DNA of 55,377 nucleotides from an uncultured Telmatospirillum sp. GTDB taxonomy: Bacteria; Pseudomonadota; Alphaproteobacteria; Rhodospirillales; Magnetospirillaceae. Position numbers and translations under genes: made by a program. The stretch spans positions 1 to 55,377 of the forward strand of contig CAIOJO010000121.1 in the NCBI GenBank assembly GCA_903858635.1. The letters run 5' to 3'. This document shows positions 8,625 through 17,560 of the stretch, one piece after another. Position 1 is the first letter of the stretch. Each line of letters opens with the position of its first letter. The notes beneath the pieces were generated by a model. The model saw nothing but the letters and a program-made list of their open reading frames with translations. It did no database searches and had not been told where the DNA came from.

Positions 8625-9785
8625 ATGACTGCAACAACATTGCCGCTCGCGGACCAAAAAATACGCCGATTCGCGGCTCGCGCGGAAACGCCGCAGAAGG
8701 CTGCTGACGAATTATACGCCGGTCTGGCCCAGGATGATTTGTCTCTGGTCATCTTGTTTTCCGCGCCAAAGCTTGCCGACGACGCCCTGGCCAAGGAAAT
8801 CAGCAAACGCTTTTCGGGTGTCCCGGTGATCGGTTGCACCACTGCCGGCGAGATTGGGCCCAGCGGTTATCAGCACGGGAGCATCGCCGGGGTCAGTCTG
8901 GCGGCGCCCGATTTTTATGCCGCGGCGCGCGGGATTCGCGATGTCCGTGGATTCAGCGTGACGGACGGACGCGATCTGGTGCAGGGCTGCCTGCGCGAGC
9001 TCGAGGCGAAGGCCCCCGGCTGGCCGATCGCACAGGTCTTTGCGATGCTGCTCATCGATGGCCTGGATGCCTGCGAGGAATCGGTGGTCAGCGCACTGCA
9101 TCGCGAATTGGGCCAAATTCCGCTGTTCGGTGGGTCGGCGGGCGATGATCTTTCCTTCGGGACCACCAAAGTTCTGTGGGACGGCGCCTATCATGAGCAT
9201 TCAGCGGTGCTGGTCCTGGTCGCCACCAATCATCCCTTCCGCGTCTTCAAGACAGAGCATTTCGCCAGTTCCGAGACGAAGTTGGTGGTGACCGGCGCCG
9301 ATCCGGTTCGGCGGATCGTGACCGAGATCAATGCCGAACCGGCGGCCGAGGAATATGCGCGGATGGTGGGGGTCAACATCGACCGCCTGACCCCGATGAT
9401 CTTCGCCAATTTTCCGGTCGTGGTGCGGGTCGGCAATGCGCCCTATGTGAGATCGATCCAAAAGGTGAATGCCGATGGAAGCCTGACCTTCTTCTGCGCC
9501 ATCGACGAAGGAATAGTGCTGACGGTCGCCACCGGGCTGGACATCGAGTTGGATCTGGAACGCCTGTTCGACGAGATCCGCAACGACATCCGAGAGCCTG
9601 AGGTGATCATTGGCTGCGACTGCATCCTGCGCAATTTGGAACTTCGCCAGAAGGGCCTTATCCAGCGAATCTCCAAGTTGTTGGCAAAGCACAATGTGAT
9701 CGGCTTCAACACCTACGGAGAGCAATTCCAGGCCATGCATGTCAATCAGACTTTTACCGGCGTGGCCATCGGTCGGCGTGACTGA
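8625..9785 (+). CDS. FIST domain sensor protein (NosP-like)
   Basis: The protein shows FIST_N (about residues 30-215, with VIGCTTAGEIGPSG and LFGGSAGDDLSFG) followed by FIST_C (about 220-370). In Pseudomonas the FIST protein encoded beside the NahK/ErcS' kinase is the haem-based nitric oxide sensor NosP, which controls that kinase; here too a PAS hybrid kinase begins two bases downstream. By analogy this gene would encode a cytoplasmic NO or small-ligand sensor for the kinase, though haem binding cannot be read from sequence alone. ATG 8625 has an AAGG about 10 bases upstream; ATG 8607 (six codons longer) is also possible but lacks one. Confidence 0.82.
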   Translation: MTATTLPLADQKIRRFAARAETPQKAADELYAGLAQDDLSLVILFSAPKLADDALAKEISKRFSGVPVIGCTTAGEIGPSGYQHGSIAGVSLAAPDFYAAARGIRDVRGFSVTDGRDLVQGCLRELEAKAPGWPIAQVFAMLLIDGLDACEESVVSALHRELGQIPLFGGSAGDDLSFGTTKVLWDGAYHEHSAVLVLVATNHPFRVFKTEHFASSETKLVVTGADPVRRIVTEINAEPAAEEYARMVGVNIDRLTPMIFANFPVVVRVGNAPYVRSIQKVNADGSLTFFCAIDEGIVLTVATGLDIELDLERLFDEIRNDIREPEVIIGCDCILRNLELRQKGLIQRISKLLAKHNVIGFNTYGEQFQAMHVNQTFTGVAIGRRD

Positions 9786-9786
9786 G

Positions 9787-12474
9787 ATGTGCGCCGCCAC
9801 CCCCTCGGACATAATCCGCATCGCCGAGTTGGAGCGGGAAAATGCCAAGCTACGGAAAATCAACAAGGTTCTGATCGACCGAGTTGAACGCAGCATGGAC
9901 TTTCAGGGCAATGCCTTCTCGCTGTTTCAGACGGCCATCGTCCTTGAAGCCAGAGTCCGCGACCGCACCACCGAGCTTGAAAGCGCGCTGCGCGAGTTGG
10001 GAAAGACCAACCGCGCTTTGACGCAAACCAAAGAGGAAGCGGAAACCGCCCGTATCCGGCTGGCCGAGGCGATCGAGTCGATCAACGAGGGCTTCGTTCT
10101 CTGCGATGCCGACGACCGCCTGGTCATGTGCAACCGCAAATACAGAGAATTGTGGCCGGGCTTGAAGGACATCATCATGCCGGGGACGCCGTTTGTCGCC
10201 GTGGCCCGTCATATCCAGGCGCTCGGCCTGCTCGACCATCAAGAACTGCCGGACGAGACATGGTTGAAGCAGCGGCTGAAATACCACCGCCACCCCCAGG
10301 GGCACTTCATCATCAAACTGACCGACGGTCGGTGGATCCAGATCAACGAACGGCGTACCGGCGATGGCGGCAGCGTCGCCATCTACACCGATATCACCGA
10401 GATCAAACTTTCCGAGCAGCGCCAGCGCGAACGCGAGCTTTCGGTGAAGAATGCGCTACTCCAAGCCACCTTCGACAGCATTTCGCAGGGCATCTCGGTG
10501 ATCGGCCGCGATCGCTGTCTGGTGGCTTGGAATGATCGATTCCTCAACCTGTTGAACATCTCGCCGGAGGACGTGTCCGTCGGCAAGTCGTTTCGGGATT
10601 TCATCAACCTGCCGGAAATCCGCTGTCAGTTCCTCCATATCGGATTTGATCCGGCGCCCGCTCATTTCGATACCTTCTGTCTGGAACAGATCTGCGATGA
10701 CGGCCGGGTTCTGGAGATCCGATTGGGCCCCATGCCGGGGGGCGGGATGGTCAGCACCTATACCGACATCACCGAGCGCAAGCGCACCGAATGGGCCATG
10801 CGGGACAGCGAATATCGTATCCGCCTGATCACCGATGCCATCCCGGCGCTGATCGCCTATGTCGATTCGAGCCAGTGCTACCGCTTCACCAACAAACCTT
10901 ATGAAGAATGGTTTGGCCGGCCGCGCAGCGAGATCAACGGCCGGCCCATGCGCAAGGTTCTCGGTGCCCCTCTCTATGACGCCCGCCGTCATCACGTCGA
11001 CGCGGCGCTGGCCGGCGAACGCGTCACCTTCGAGATGGACCTGACGACGGTCAAGGGGCGGATCCGCTATGCGCTGGCCACCTATGTCCCACATTTCGGA
11101 CCGGATGGAAGCGTCCTCGGCTTTTTCGCCCTCATCCAGGACATCACCGAACGCAAGCAGGCGGTCGAACAAGTCCGCGAGGCGAAGGAAGGATTGGAGC
11201 GGCGCGTCGCCGAGCGCACCAAGGAATTGACCTCGGTCAACCTCAAGCTTCAGCAGGAGGTGCAGGAGCGCCGTCTGGCCGAAGAAGCGTTGATCGTTGC
11301 CAAAGCCGAGGCCGAACAAGCGAATATGAGCAAGACAAAGTTCATCGCCGCGGCCAGCCATGACTTGCTCCAACCGCTCAATGCCGCCCGCGTCTTCGCC
11401 GAGGCCTTAGGCGAATCACGGATGGCGGAACGCAACCGCGGCTTGGTTGCCAATGTTAGCCTGGCGCTCACCGCCGTCGACGAGCTGCTGAGCGCGCTCC
11501 TCGACATCTCCAAATTTGATTCCGGCGCCTATACGCCTGAGATCTCCGACTTCCGGGTCGATGACGTGCTCAAAGCCCTGGTCAACGAGCATGTGCCTCA
11601 GGCCAAGGCGCGGCAATTGCGCTTGCGCTGGGTCGGGTGCAGCGCGGTGGTGCATTCCGATCCGCTACTGGTCAGCCGGGTTCTTCGCAATTTCCTCAGC
11701 AATGCCATGCGCTACACGCCATCGGGCGACATTCTGCTGGGCTGCCGGCGTCTGCGCAACGGCGTGGCCGTTCAGGTCTGGGACAAGGGAATCGGCGTTC
11801 CCGAAGACAAAATGACCGAGATCTTCGAAGAGTTTCATCGCCTGGGCGCCGATACTCATGGCAAGGATCGCGGCATGGGGCTAGGCCTTGCCATCGTCGA
11901 TCGCATTGCCCGCTGCCTCGGCCATGCTATCGGCGTCCACTCCCAACTCGGCAAGGGCTCGGTGTTCGAGATCGTGCTGCCCTACGGAAGTCCAGACCAC
12001 TTGCGTTCGCAGGCGCCCGGTTTCGGTCATCCGGTGGTCCTCGATCGGGTGGTCGGCATCTCGGTACTGGTCATCGAGAACGATCCGGCCGAACTGGCCG
12101 CCATGCGGGCGCTCTTGCAATCCTGGCGGTGCAATGTCCGGGTGGCGAACGGCGCAGCGGCGGCGCTCGAACAACTGTGCGGACTGGACAGGCTGCGGGT
12201 GGTCGTCGTCGCCGATTACCATCTGGATAATGGCCAGACCGGCTTGCAGGCGCTGCAGGACATCGAAGCGCTGGTTCAGCATTGGGTGCCGGGGATCATC
12301 CTGACCGCCGACCGTTCCGACGAGACGCTGACGGCGGTGCGCGGCGCCGGCTATCATCTCCTCAATAAGCCTCTCAAGCCCGCCCGCCTGCGGTCCCTGC
12401 TATCCCATCTGGCGCTCTCCGAAGCCTCCGATGAGCGAGGGCTCGCCCCTCCGATGGGGGCGGCCGGCGGCTGA
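9787..12474 (+). CDS. PAS hybrid sensor histidine kinase (NahK/ErcS'-like)
   Basis: The 895-residue cytoplasmic kinase contains an N-terminal coiled coil (about 12-95), three PAS domains (about 92-205, 222-330, 340-455), a second coiled coil (455-515), a HisKA domain with H525 in ASHDLLQP, an ATPase domain (N box NFLSNAMRYTP, G box GMGLGLAIV) and a C-terminal receiver with D810 in VVADYHLD and K861. There is no membrane segment. ATG 9787, just after the FIST stop, is preferred to an in-frame ATG at 9739 inside that gene. Order and neighbours match NosP-NahK of Pseudomonas, where NahK/ErcS' lies in the regulatory set for PQQ ethanol oxidation. The response regulator at 15049-15729 is a candidate partner. 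Confidence 0.88.
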   Translation: MCAATPSDIIRIAELERENAKLRKINKVLIDRVERSMDFQGNAFSLFQTAIVLEARVRDRTTELESALRELGKTNRALTQTKEEAETARIRLAEAIESINEGFVLCDADDRLVMCNRKYRELWPGLKDIIMPGTPFVAVARHIQALGLLDHQELPDETWLKQRLKYHRHPQGHFIIKLTDGRWIQINERRTGDGGSVAIYTDITEIKLSEQRQRERELSVKNALLQATFDSISQGISVIGRDRCLVAWNDRFLNLLNISPEDVSVGKSFRDFINLPEIRCQFLHIGFDPAPAHFDTFCLEQICDDGRVLEIRLGPMPGGGMVSTYTDITERKRTEWAMRDSEYRIRLITDAIPALIAYVDSSQCYRFTNKPYEEWFGRPRSEINGRPMRKVLGAPLYDARRHHVDAALAGERVTFEMDLTTVKGRIRYALATYVPHFGPDGSVLGFFALIQDITERKQAVEQVREAKEGLERRVAERTKELTSVNLKLQQEVQERRLAEEALIVAKAEAEQANMSKTKFIAAASHDLLQPLNAARVFAEALGESRMAERNRGLVANVSLALTAVDELLSALLDISKFDSGAYTPEISDFRVDDVLKALVNEHVPQAKARQLRLRWVGCSAVVHSDPLLVSRVLRNFLSNAMRYTPSGDILLGCRRLRNGVAVQVWDKGIGVPEDKMTEIFEEFHRLGADTHGKDRGMGLGLAIVDRIARCLGHAIGVHSQLGKGSVFEIVLPYGSPDHLRSQAPGFGHPVVLDRVVGISVLVIENDPAELAAMRALLQSWRCNVRVANGAAAALEQLCGLDRLRVVVVADYHLDNGQTGLQALQDIEALVQHWVPGIILTADRSDETLTAVRGAGYHLLNKPLKPARLRSLLSHLALSEASDERGLAPPMGAAGG

Positions 12475-12515
12475 GAGTGGCGATCGAGAGCCTTGGCGGA
12501 TGGGATGTCGAAGCT

Positions 12516-12531
12516 GGTCCTAAAGTCGAAT
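12516..12531 (+). promoter_or_regulatory. ACCAAAGT-type box upstream of ABC importer
   Basis: The sequence GGTCCTAAAGTCGAAT lies about 57 bases before the first ABC importer gene. It matches the core shared with boxes at 15871, 25583 and 26521 (AAAGT followed by a near-identical GAAT). It is proposed as an operator of the same regulator; this is inference from recurrence. Confidence 0.35.
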
Positions 12532-12587
12532 ACGATTGCTCCTTGGTCCCCTCTACACTGTTCCATGACAAAGGAGAGATCTGACGG

Positions 12588-13571
12588 ATGCGCGAAGCGG
12601 CTCGGATCCTATTGGTACTTGGCATTTTCTTCGAGGTATTCGGCCCGGCCCTGGGCACCGAGATCCCACATCTGCGCCTGGGCCAGGTCAAATCCGGCAC
12701 CGCCGCGTGGGAAACCGACACCGTCCGTCGCCACGACTTCGATCGCGCCGCCGGCATCGTCCTCGACACCGTCGACTTGGCGAACCCGGCGGCCGGCGAG
12801 GTGGCGCTGCAGGCCGGCGGCGTCGATGCAATCCTGACCGACTGGTTGTGGGTGTCGCGGCAGCGACAGGCCGGGCAGAACATCATCTTCATTCCGCACA
12901 CGGCGGCGCTCGGCGAGATACTGGTTCCGAACGCCTCGTCGATCCGGACGCTGGGCGATCTCGACGGCAAACGTCTGGGCGTCGCCGGCGGCCCCCTCGA
13001 CAAATCATGGCTGCTGCTGCGCGCCTATAGCCGCCGCGTGTTGGGCCATGACCTGGCCGACCGCGCCGAAGCGGTTTATGCCGCACCGCCGCTGCTGTCG
13101 CGGGAACTTGCCGCCGGTCGCATCGACGCCGTGCTGACCTACTGGCCGTTTGCCGCGCGCTTGACCGTGCGCGGCTTTCGTAGCCTCGCCTCGATGTCCG
13201 ACATCATGAAGGGGCTGGGATTCAGCGCACCGGTACCGATGCTCGGCTACGCTTTGTCCGAGTCGTGGATTGCCCGCCATCCGGGCGGCATCGAGGCCTT
13301 CCTCGCCGCCACCGGCAAAGCCGACGCGGTCATGGCGGAGTCGGATGACGAATGGGAGCGCCTCGGCCCGTTGACCGCGGCCGAGGACCACGCCACCCTG
13401 GTCGCCCTGCGCGAGCGCTTCCGGGGCGGCATCGTCGCCCATTGGGGGGCACCTGAGCGGACCCAAATCCTTCGACTGTTTGCGCTCTTGGCCGAAACCG
13501 GGAGTGCCGATCTGACCGGCGGCAGCGCGGAAATCGCCCCCGGAACCTTCTGGCCAGGTTCGGCACCATGA
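12588..13571 (+). CDS. NitT/TauT-family ABC transporter substrate-binding protein
   Basis: The N-terminus has a short hydrophobic signal segment (about residues 7-22) ending near ALG/TEI. The remainder is a two-lobed periplasmic binding protein of the NitT/TauT/SsuA kind, with GDLDGKRLGVAGG in lobe one and a DAVLTYWPFAARL segment in lobe two. Such proteins deliver nitrate, sulfonates, pyrimidine precursors or similar anions. The stop overlaps the permease start (ATGA), so these genes form an operon. The ligand is not evident; the position between the FIST/kinase pair and the alcohol-oxidation regulator suggests a link with that system. Confidence 0.82.
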   Translation: MREAARILLVLGIFFEVFGPALGTEIPHLRLGQVKSGTAAWETDTVRRHDFDRAAGIVLDTVDLANPAAGEVALQAGGVDAILTDWLWVSRQRQAGQNIIFIPHTAALGEILVPNASSIRTLGDLDGKRLGVAGGPLDKSWLLLRAYSRRVLGHDLADRAEAVYAAPPLLSRELAAGRIDAVLTYWPFAARLTVRGFRSLASMSDIMKGLGFSAPVPMLGYALSESWIARHPGGIEAFLAATGKADAVMAESDDEWERLGPLTAAEDHATLVALRERFRGGIVAHWGAPERTQILRLFALLAETGSADLTGGSAEIAPGTFWPGSAP

Positions 13572-14362
13572 CGACGACCGCACGCCGTCTCGTCCGACTT
13601 CACCAACGATTGCCCCAGGCGGTGGCTGCTTTGGGGCAGCGCGCCGCCCCGTTTCTGTTGGTGGCGTTGACCTGGCAGGTGGCCGCAACTGCGGCTGCCA
13701 CCCCCTTGCTGCCGACCCCCGAAGCGGTTCTGGCGGCGCTGGTCGTCGAATCCGTCCATGGCCCCCTGGTCCACCATCTTGCGGCGACATTGTCCCGGGT
13801 GGCGCTCTGCTTCACGCTCGCCATGGGGCTGGGAACGGCCCTGGGCATTGCCATGGGCGCCTCGGTGCGGCTGAACCATTGGGTGGACCCGTGGCTGCAG
13901 CTGTTCCTGAACATCCCGGCGATGGTCGTGGCGATCCTCGCCTATGTTTGGCTGGGACTGGGGGAGACCGCCGCGATCATTGCGGTGACAGTCAGCAAAT
14001 TACCGAATGTCGTGGTCATCATGCGCCAGGGTGCCCGCCAGCGTGATCGTGAGCTGGCGGAGATGGCCCGCGTCTATCGCTTTCCACTGCAGGCGTGGCT
14101 GTTCGACCTGTTGTTCCCCGAGCTTGCCCCGTATTTTTTGGCGGCGATGCGGTCCGGCCTTTCGCTCGTCTGGAAGATCGTGCTGCTGGTGGAGTTGCTG
14201 GGGCGGTCGAGCGGCATCGGGTTCCAGCTTCAAATGTACTTTCAAGTTCTTGATATCACGCATATTCTGGCATACGCGGCTAGTTTTATGCTGGCAATCC
14301 ACTTTATTGAGGTTTTTCTTTTGACGTGGATGGATCGACGTGTCGCTCGCTGGCAACGCTGA
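13568..14362 (+). CDS. ABC transporter permease (SsuC/TauC-like)
   Basis: The 264-residue inner-membrane protein has about six hydrophobic helices and the BPD_transp_1 EAA-type loop around EMARVYRFPLQAWLFDLLFPE, which docks the ATPase. Length and layout match TauC/SsuC/NrtB permeases. It overlaps the binding protein by four bases and the ATPase by 23, showing translational coupling. Confidence 0.85.
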   Translation: MTTTARRLVRLHQRLPQAVAALGQRAAPFLLVALTWQVAATAAATPLLPTPEAVLAALVVESVHGPLVHHLAATLSRVALCFTLAMGLGTALGIAMGASVRLNHWVDPWLQLFLNIPAMVVAILAYVWLGLGETAAIIAVTVSKLPNVVVIMRQGARQRDRELAEMARVYRFPLQAWLFDLLFPELAPYFLAAMRSGLSLVWKIVLLVELLGRSSGIGFQLQMYFQVLDITHILAYAASFMLAIHFIEVFLLTWMDRRVARWQR

Positions 14363-15032
14363 ACGTCTCAGCATCGACATCGCTGGCAAATGGTGGACCG
14401 GCGGCCACCAGGTGCTGGGCGCGATCCGATTCAACCTGTCGGTGGGCGAAGTGGTGGCGATTGCCGGGCCATCGGGCTGCGGTAAGTCGACCCTGCTGGG
14501 CATCGTGGCGGGGCTGGACGCCGATCACCAAGGCTGCGTTTCGTGGCATGGGCCGCCGCCCCGTATCGGCATCGTCTTCCAGTCGCCTCGCCTGTTGCCA
14601 TGGCGGACCGCGTCACAGAATGTGGCTCTAGTCTTGGGTGGCGGACGGGCCGCGCAGAGCTTGGCGCGCCAGGCGTTGGCTGCGGTCGGACTGGAAGAGG
14701 CGGCCGACACCTATCCGGCGAGGCTGTCGTTAGGCATGGCCCGGCGCGTCGCATTTGCCCGCGCCTTGGTCGGCGAGCCCGACCTCCTGCTGCTCGACGA
14801 GGCCTTCGTATCGCTCGACGAACCGGCGGCCGACAAGCTGCGGGAAATCGTTCTTGCCGCCGTAGCCCAGCGCGGCATGTCGGTGCTGATGGTCAGCCAC
14901 GATACGCGTGAACCGCGGGAAATGGCGCAGCGCCTGCTGGTGCTCGGGGGCACACCGGCCCAGGTGATCGACGAACATCGGATGGACCAAGCCTCGTCGC
15001 CGGCCCCACGGCTGACGTCGTCGGGTCATTAG
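14340..15032 (+). CDS. ABC transporter ATP-binding protein (SsuB/TauB-like)
   Basis: The 230-residue ATPase has Walker A GPSGCGKST, a Q-loop near VFQSPRLLPWRT, Walker B LLLLDEAF and an H-loop MVSHD. The signature reads LSLGM instead of the usual LSGGM/LSGGQ, a conservative but notable change. GTG at 14340 is the likely start, overlapping the permease end. It should energise the importer made by the two preceding genes. Confidence 0.85.
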   Translation: MSLAGNAERLSIDIAGKWWTGGHQVLGAIRFNLSVGEVVAIAGPSGCGKSTLLGIVAGLDADHQGCVSWHGPPPRIGIVFQSPRLLPWRTASQNVALVLGGGRAAQSLARQALAAVGLEEAADTYPARLSLGMARRVAFARALVGEPDLLLLDEAFVSLDEPAADKLREIVLAAVAQRGMSVLMVSHDTREPREMAQRLLVLGGTPAQVIDEHRMDQASSPAPRLTSSGH

Positions 15033-15048
15033 TCGGCCGATTGGCGGT

Positions 15049-15729
15049 TTAGGACGCCTTGTTGCCCTTGAGATCGCCCAGCAATGCGAGAATCTTGCCG
15101 GCCTTGATGACGGCCTGGGTCCGTGAATGCACCTTGAGCTTGCGCAGGATGGCCGACACATGGGCCTTCACCGTGCTCTCGACGATATCAAGTTCATAGG
15201 CGATCTGCTTGTTGGGCTGGCCGCTCACCAGCATCTGCAGCACGATCCGCTGCTGATGGGTGAGTTGGGCGATGCTCTCGGCCAATTTTGCGTCGGCCGG
15301 ATTGATCGGCCGTTCACCGCGGCCGGTCGCGATGCTGGGCGTGAAGATCTCCCCCTCCAAGACCTGACGGACGGCGGCCACCAATTCGTCCTTGGCCAGC
15401 GACTTGGGTATGAAGCCGGAAGCGCCATAGGTGATCGAATCATGCACCGTGGCCATGTCCTGGCTTGCCGACACGACGATGATCGGCACCGAGGGCGCCG
15501 CATTCCGCAGCGCGACCAACCCATTGAAGCCATCCATTCCCGGCATGCTGAGATCGAGGAAGACGATTTCGACGTCCTGCTCGTCGATCGCAGCGACGGC
15601 GCTGTCCCAGGTGTCAACCTCGCGAAACCGGAAATCCGTGAAGACCTCGGCCACAACCCTTTGCAATGCCTCGCGGAACAACGGGTGGTCATCGGCGATG
15701 AGGACGGTGGCTCTTCTGTCGTCAGGCAT
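15049..15729 (-). CDS. LuxR/NarL-family response regulator (AgmR/ErbR-like)
   Basis: Residues 7-125 form a receiver with acidic pocket ADD, phospho-acceptor D59 (VFLDLSMPGMDG) and K109. Residues about 160-222 are a LuxR helix-turn-helix with LTHQQRIVLQMLVSGQPNKQ and VESTVKAHVSAILRKL. AgmR/ErbR and ExaE regulators of this type switch on PQQ alcohol dehydrogenase genes in pseudomonads. The gene is divergent from the pedF cytochrome, and recurring DNA boxes lie in their shared promoter region. It probably receives phosphate from the upstream kinase or from a kinase elsewhere and controls the quinoprotein locus. Confidence 0.87.
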   Translation of the reverse strand: MPDDRRATVLIADDHPLFREALQRVVAEVFTDFRFREVDTWDSAVAAIDEQDVEIVFLDLSMPGMDGFNGLVALRNAAPSVPIIVVSASQDMATVHDSITYGASGFIPKSLAKDELVAAVRQVLEGEIFTPSIATGRGERPINPADAKLAESIAQLTHQQRIVLQMLVSGQPNKQIAYELDIVESTVKAHVSAILRKLKVHSRTQAVIKAGKILALLGDLKGNKAS

Positions 15730-16042
15730 TGCCCCCCCTGTAGTTTATCTTTTTGACGAGGTTTTGCGAGATTCTACAGTTTTGGCCTAGTCGATTAAAG
15801 AAAAAAGGGCGGCTCAGGCAATGCCGCCAACAGCCGAACTTCAGGTTGGAAAACATCCTGAGCACATCCTAAGACCAAAGTGCAATTCGGCGCCAACCCC
15901 TTGAAAAACACCGCCGACGACCGTGATGTGGAACTCATGATACTAAAGTCGCTCTCAACCTCGATCGTTCCCCGGCATAAGCGTAAGGAACGATGACTGG
16001 TGCAATTACGGTTGTGTTATCCCTTCGGAGGCAACAAGAGCG
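15730..16042. promoter_or_regulatory. Divergent control region of the regulator and pedF
   Basis: This 313-base region holds no gene. It contains one full box, CTAAGACCAAAGTGCAAT (15869-15886), and a second partial box, ATACTAAAGTC (15940-15950), both pointing toward pedF. It also holds an 8-bp inverted repeat, ATCGTTCC (15964-15971) and GGAACGAT (15987-15994). The pedF ribosome-binding site CGGAGG lies just before 16043. Binding of the adjacent LuxR-type regulator is likely but inferred. Confidence 0.5.
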
Positions 16043-16480
16043 ATGAATCGGACGAGAGCATTCGCAGCGGTGGCACTTGTTTTCGGCAGTCTTCTGGCAG
16101 CGACCCAATTGGCCCGGGCTCATGGCGATGTCACCCCGCAGCCGATCGATACCAAGGGACTGAAGCCGCTTGGCGACACTTGGCTCAAGGAGAACCCGTA
16201 CCGCGGCGATCCCCTTGCCATCAAGATCGGCGAACACGGCTACACCCAGAACTGCGCGCGCTGCCACGGGATCGGGGCAATATCGGGGGGGATTTCTCCG
16301 GACCTGCGCAAAGGTGATCCTGGCAAGGAAGGCGACGAGTGGTTCATTGGCCGGTCGCGTAATGGCTCGGCCAAGGACGGACGGGTCTTGATGCCGAAGT
16401 TCGAGGGCATCCTCAGCCAGGAGGGGCTGTGGGCCATTCGCTCGTGGATCGACACGCTGCCGCCGCCCGATGACAATTAA
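16043..16480 (+). CDS. pedF: Cytochrome c-550 PedF
   Basis: The 145-residue protein has a signal peptide (about 1-26, cleavage after ARA), one c-type haem motif C71-x2-C74-H75 (CARCH) and probable axial Met117 in RVLMPKF. It matches the PedF/ExaB-type cytochrome c550 that accepts electrons from PQQ alcohol dehydrogenases in the periplasm. It starts after a GGAGG and overlaps the next gene by 11 bases. The PQQ dehydrogenase lies two genes downstream, so this is its likely electron acceptor. Confidence 0.9.
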   Translation: MNRTRAFAAVALVFGSLLAATQLARAHGDVTPQPIDTKGLKPLGDTWLKENPYRGDPLAIKIGEHGYTQNCARCHGIGAISGGISPDLRKGDPGKEGDEWFIGRSRNGSAKDGRVLMPKFEGILSQEGLWAIRSWIDTLPPPDDN

Positions 16481-17324
16481 TAAAGCGGTTCGCGCCGCCG
16501 TCCTTTCGCTCCTTTGCCTGCTCGCGGTGGTGCCGGCCGCTGCCGCCCGACCTTTGGACGAGGTGAAGAAATCCGGTTTCCTCCGGGTCGGCGTTTATCG
16601 CGATTTCGCGCCCTTCTCCTCGGGCGACAGTACTGCCCTCCGGGGCATCGACGTCGATCTCGGCAACGCCATCGCCAAACGCCTGGGGGTGCGGGTTCAA
16701 TACCTGAACCTCACCTCTGGCGAACAGGTCGACGACGATCTGCGGAACGGTGTGTGGAAAGGCCATTACCTCGGCTACGGCGTCGCCGACGTGATGTTGC
16801 ACATTCCGTACGACAAGCTCCTGGAACTGCGAAACGACAACGTCTACCTGTTCGCGCCCTATTATCGCGAACAGTTGGCTGTGGTGATGGACCCGGCACA
16901 GACTGGCGGCAGCGATCTGGTCACCGCGTTCTCGGATCATAAAGTGGGGGTGGAAGGCGACACCTTGGCCGATACCTACTTGTTGAGCGCGTTCGGTGGT
17001 GCGTTGCGAGAACAGGTCGCGCATTTTCGGGGCGTCGGCGATGCCGTTGCGGCCATGCGGCGCGGCGAGATCGCCGGCGTCATGGCGCCGCGCAGCCAAA
17101 TCGAGGGGGCGCTGGGCCGCAACCGCGGGCGCTATCACCTGACCTCGATGCCGACTCCCGGGCTGACGATCTCGTCCTGGTTGATCGGCATGGCCGTCAA
17201 AGTGAACGCGCATGATCTCGCCTACGCCATCGAGCCAGTGGTCCAATCGATGGTGCAGGATGGCAGTTTGGCGAAATCCTTCGTCAAGCACGGCTTGACC
17301 TACGTGCCGCCGCCGAAGGAATGA
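16470..17324 (+). CDS. Quinoprotein-associated periplasmic binding protein (MoxJ/XoxJ-like)
   Basis: The protein has a signal peptide (about 1-26) and an SBP_bac_3-type fold with LRVGVYRDFAPFSS, GIDVDLGNAIAKRLGV and later DTLADTYLLSAFGG. This family is encoded next to methanol/ethanol quinoprotein dehydrogenases. MoxJ/XoxJ are needed for dehydrogenase function and may aid maturation or PQQ/metal loading rather than act as transporter subunits. No permease or ATPase is fused in this transcription unit. It overlaps the end of pedF, so the two are translationally coupled. Confidence 0.83.
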   Translation: MTINKAVRAAVLSLLCLLAVVPAAAARPLDEVKKSGFLRVGVYRDFAPFSSGDSTALRGIDVDLGNAIAKRLGVRVQYLNLTSGEQVDDDLRNGVWKGHYLGYGVADVMLHIPYDKLLELRNDNVYLFAPYYREQLAVVMDPAQTGGSDLVTAFSDHKVGVEGDTLADTYLLSAFGGALREQVAHFRGVGDAVAAMRRGEIAGVMAPRSQIEGALGRNRGRYHLTSMPTPGLTISSWLIGMAVKVNAHDLAYAIEPVVQSMVQDGSLAKSFVKHGLTYVPPPKE

Positions 17325-17510
17325 AGAAGGCAAGGCGACCGCAGCCCTGGATTGCCTCGTCGGCAATGATGGTGTGACGCGCCGATAGGCGATTGGCGCC
17401 TGGCGATTTTATAGTACCTGGCCGCCGCAGAAAGTGGTTGGCCTTGTACTAATTGTCAATAGGCGCGCTCACCGACTCTAAGTTTAAATGGTATGCGCAT
17501 TTAGTTGCGT

Positions 17511-17530
17511 AGTGACACTCGATTGTCACT
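17511..17530. promoter_or_regulatory. Inverted repeat upstream of PQQ alcohol dehydrogenase
   Basis: AGTGACA (17511-17517) and TGTCACT (17524-17530) form a perfect 7-bp inverted repeat with a 6-base spacer, ending 30 bases before the dehydrogenase start. The gap from 17325 is 236 bases, so the dehydrogenase probably has its own promoter. The repeat may be an operator or part of the leader. The ribosome-binding site is GGAGG at 17547-17551. Confidence 0.4.
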
Positions 17531-17560
17531 GCTAATACGGCATATTGGAGGAACGCGGGG

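Noticed and set aside
9201-9896. Antisense open frame over the FIST gene
   Set aside because: No recognisable domain or ribosome-binding site, and it covers a well-supported gene.
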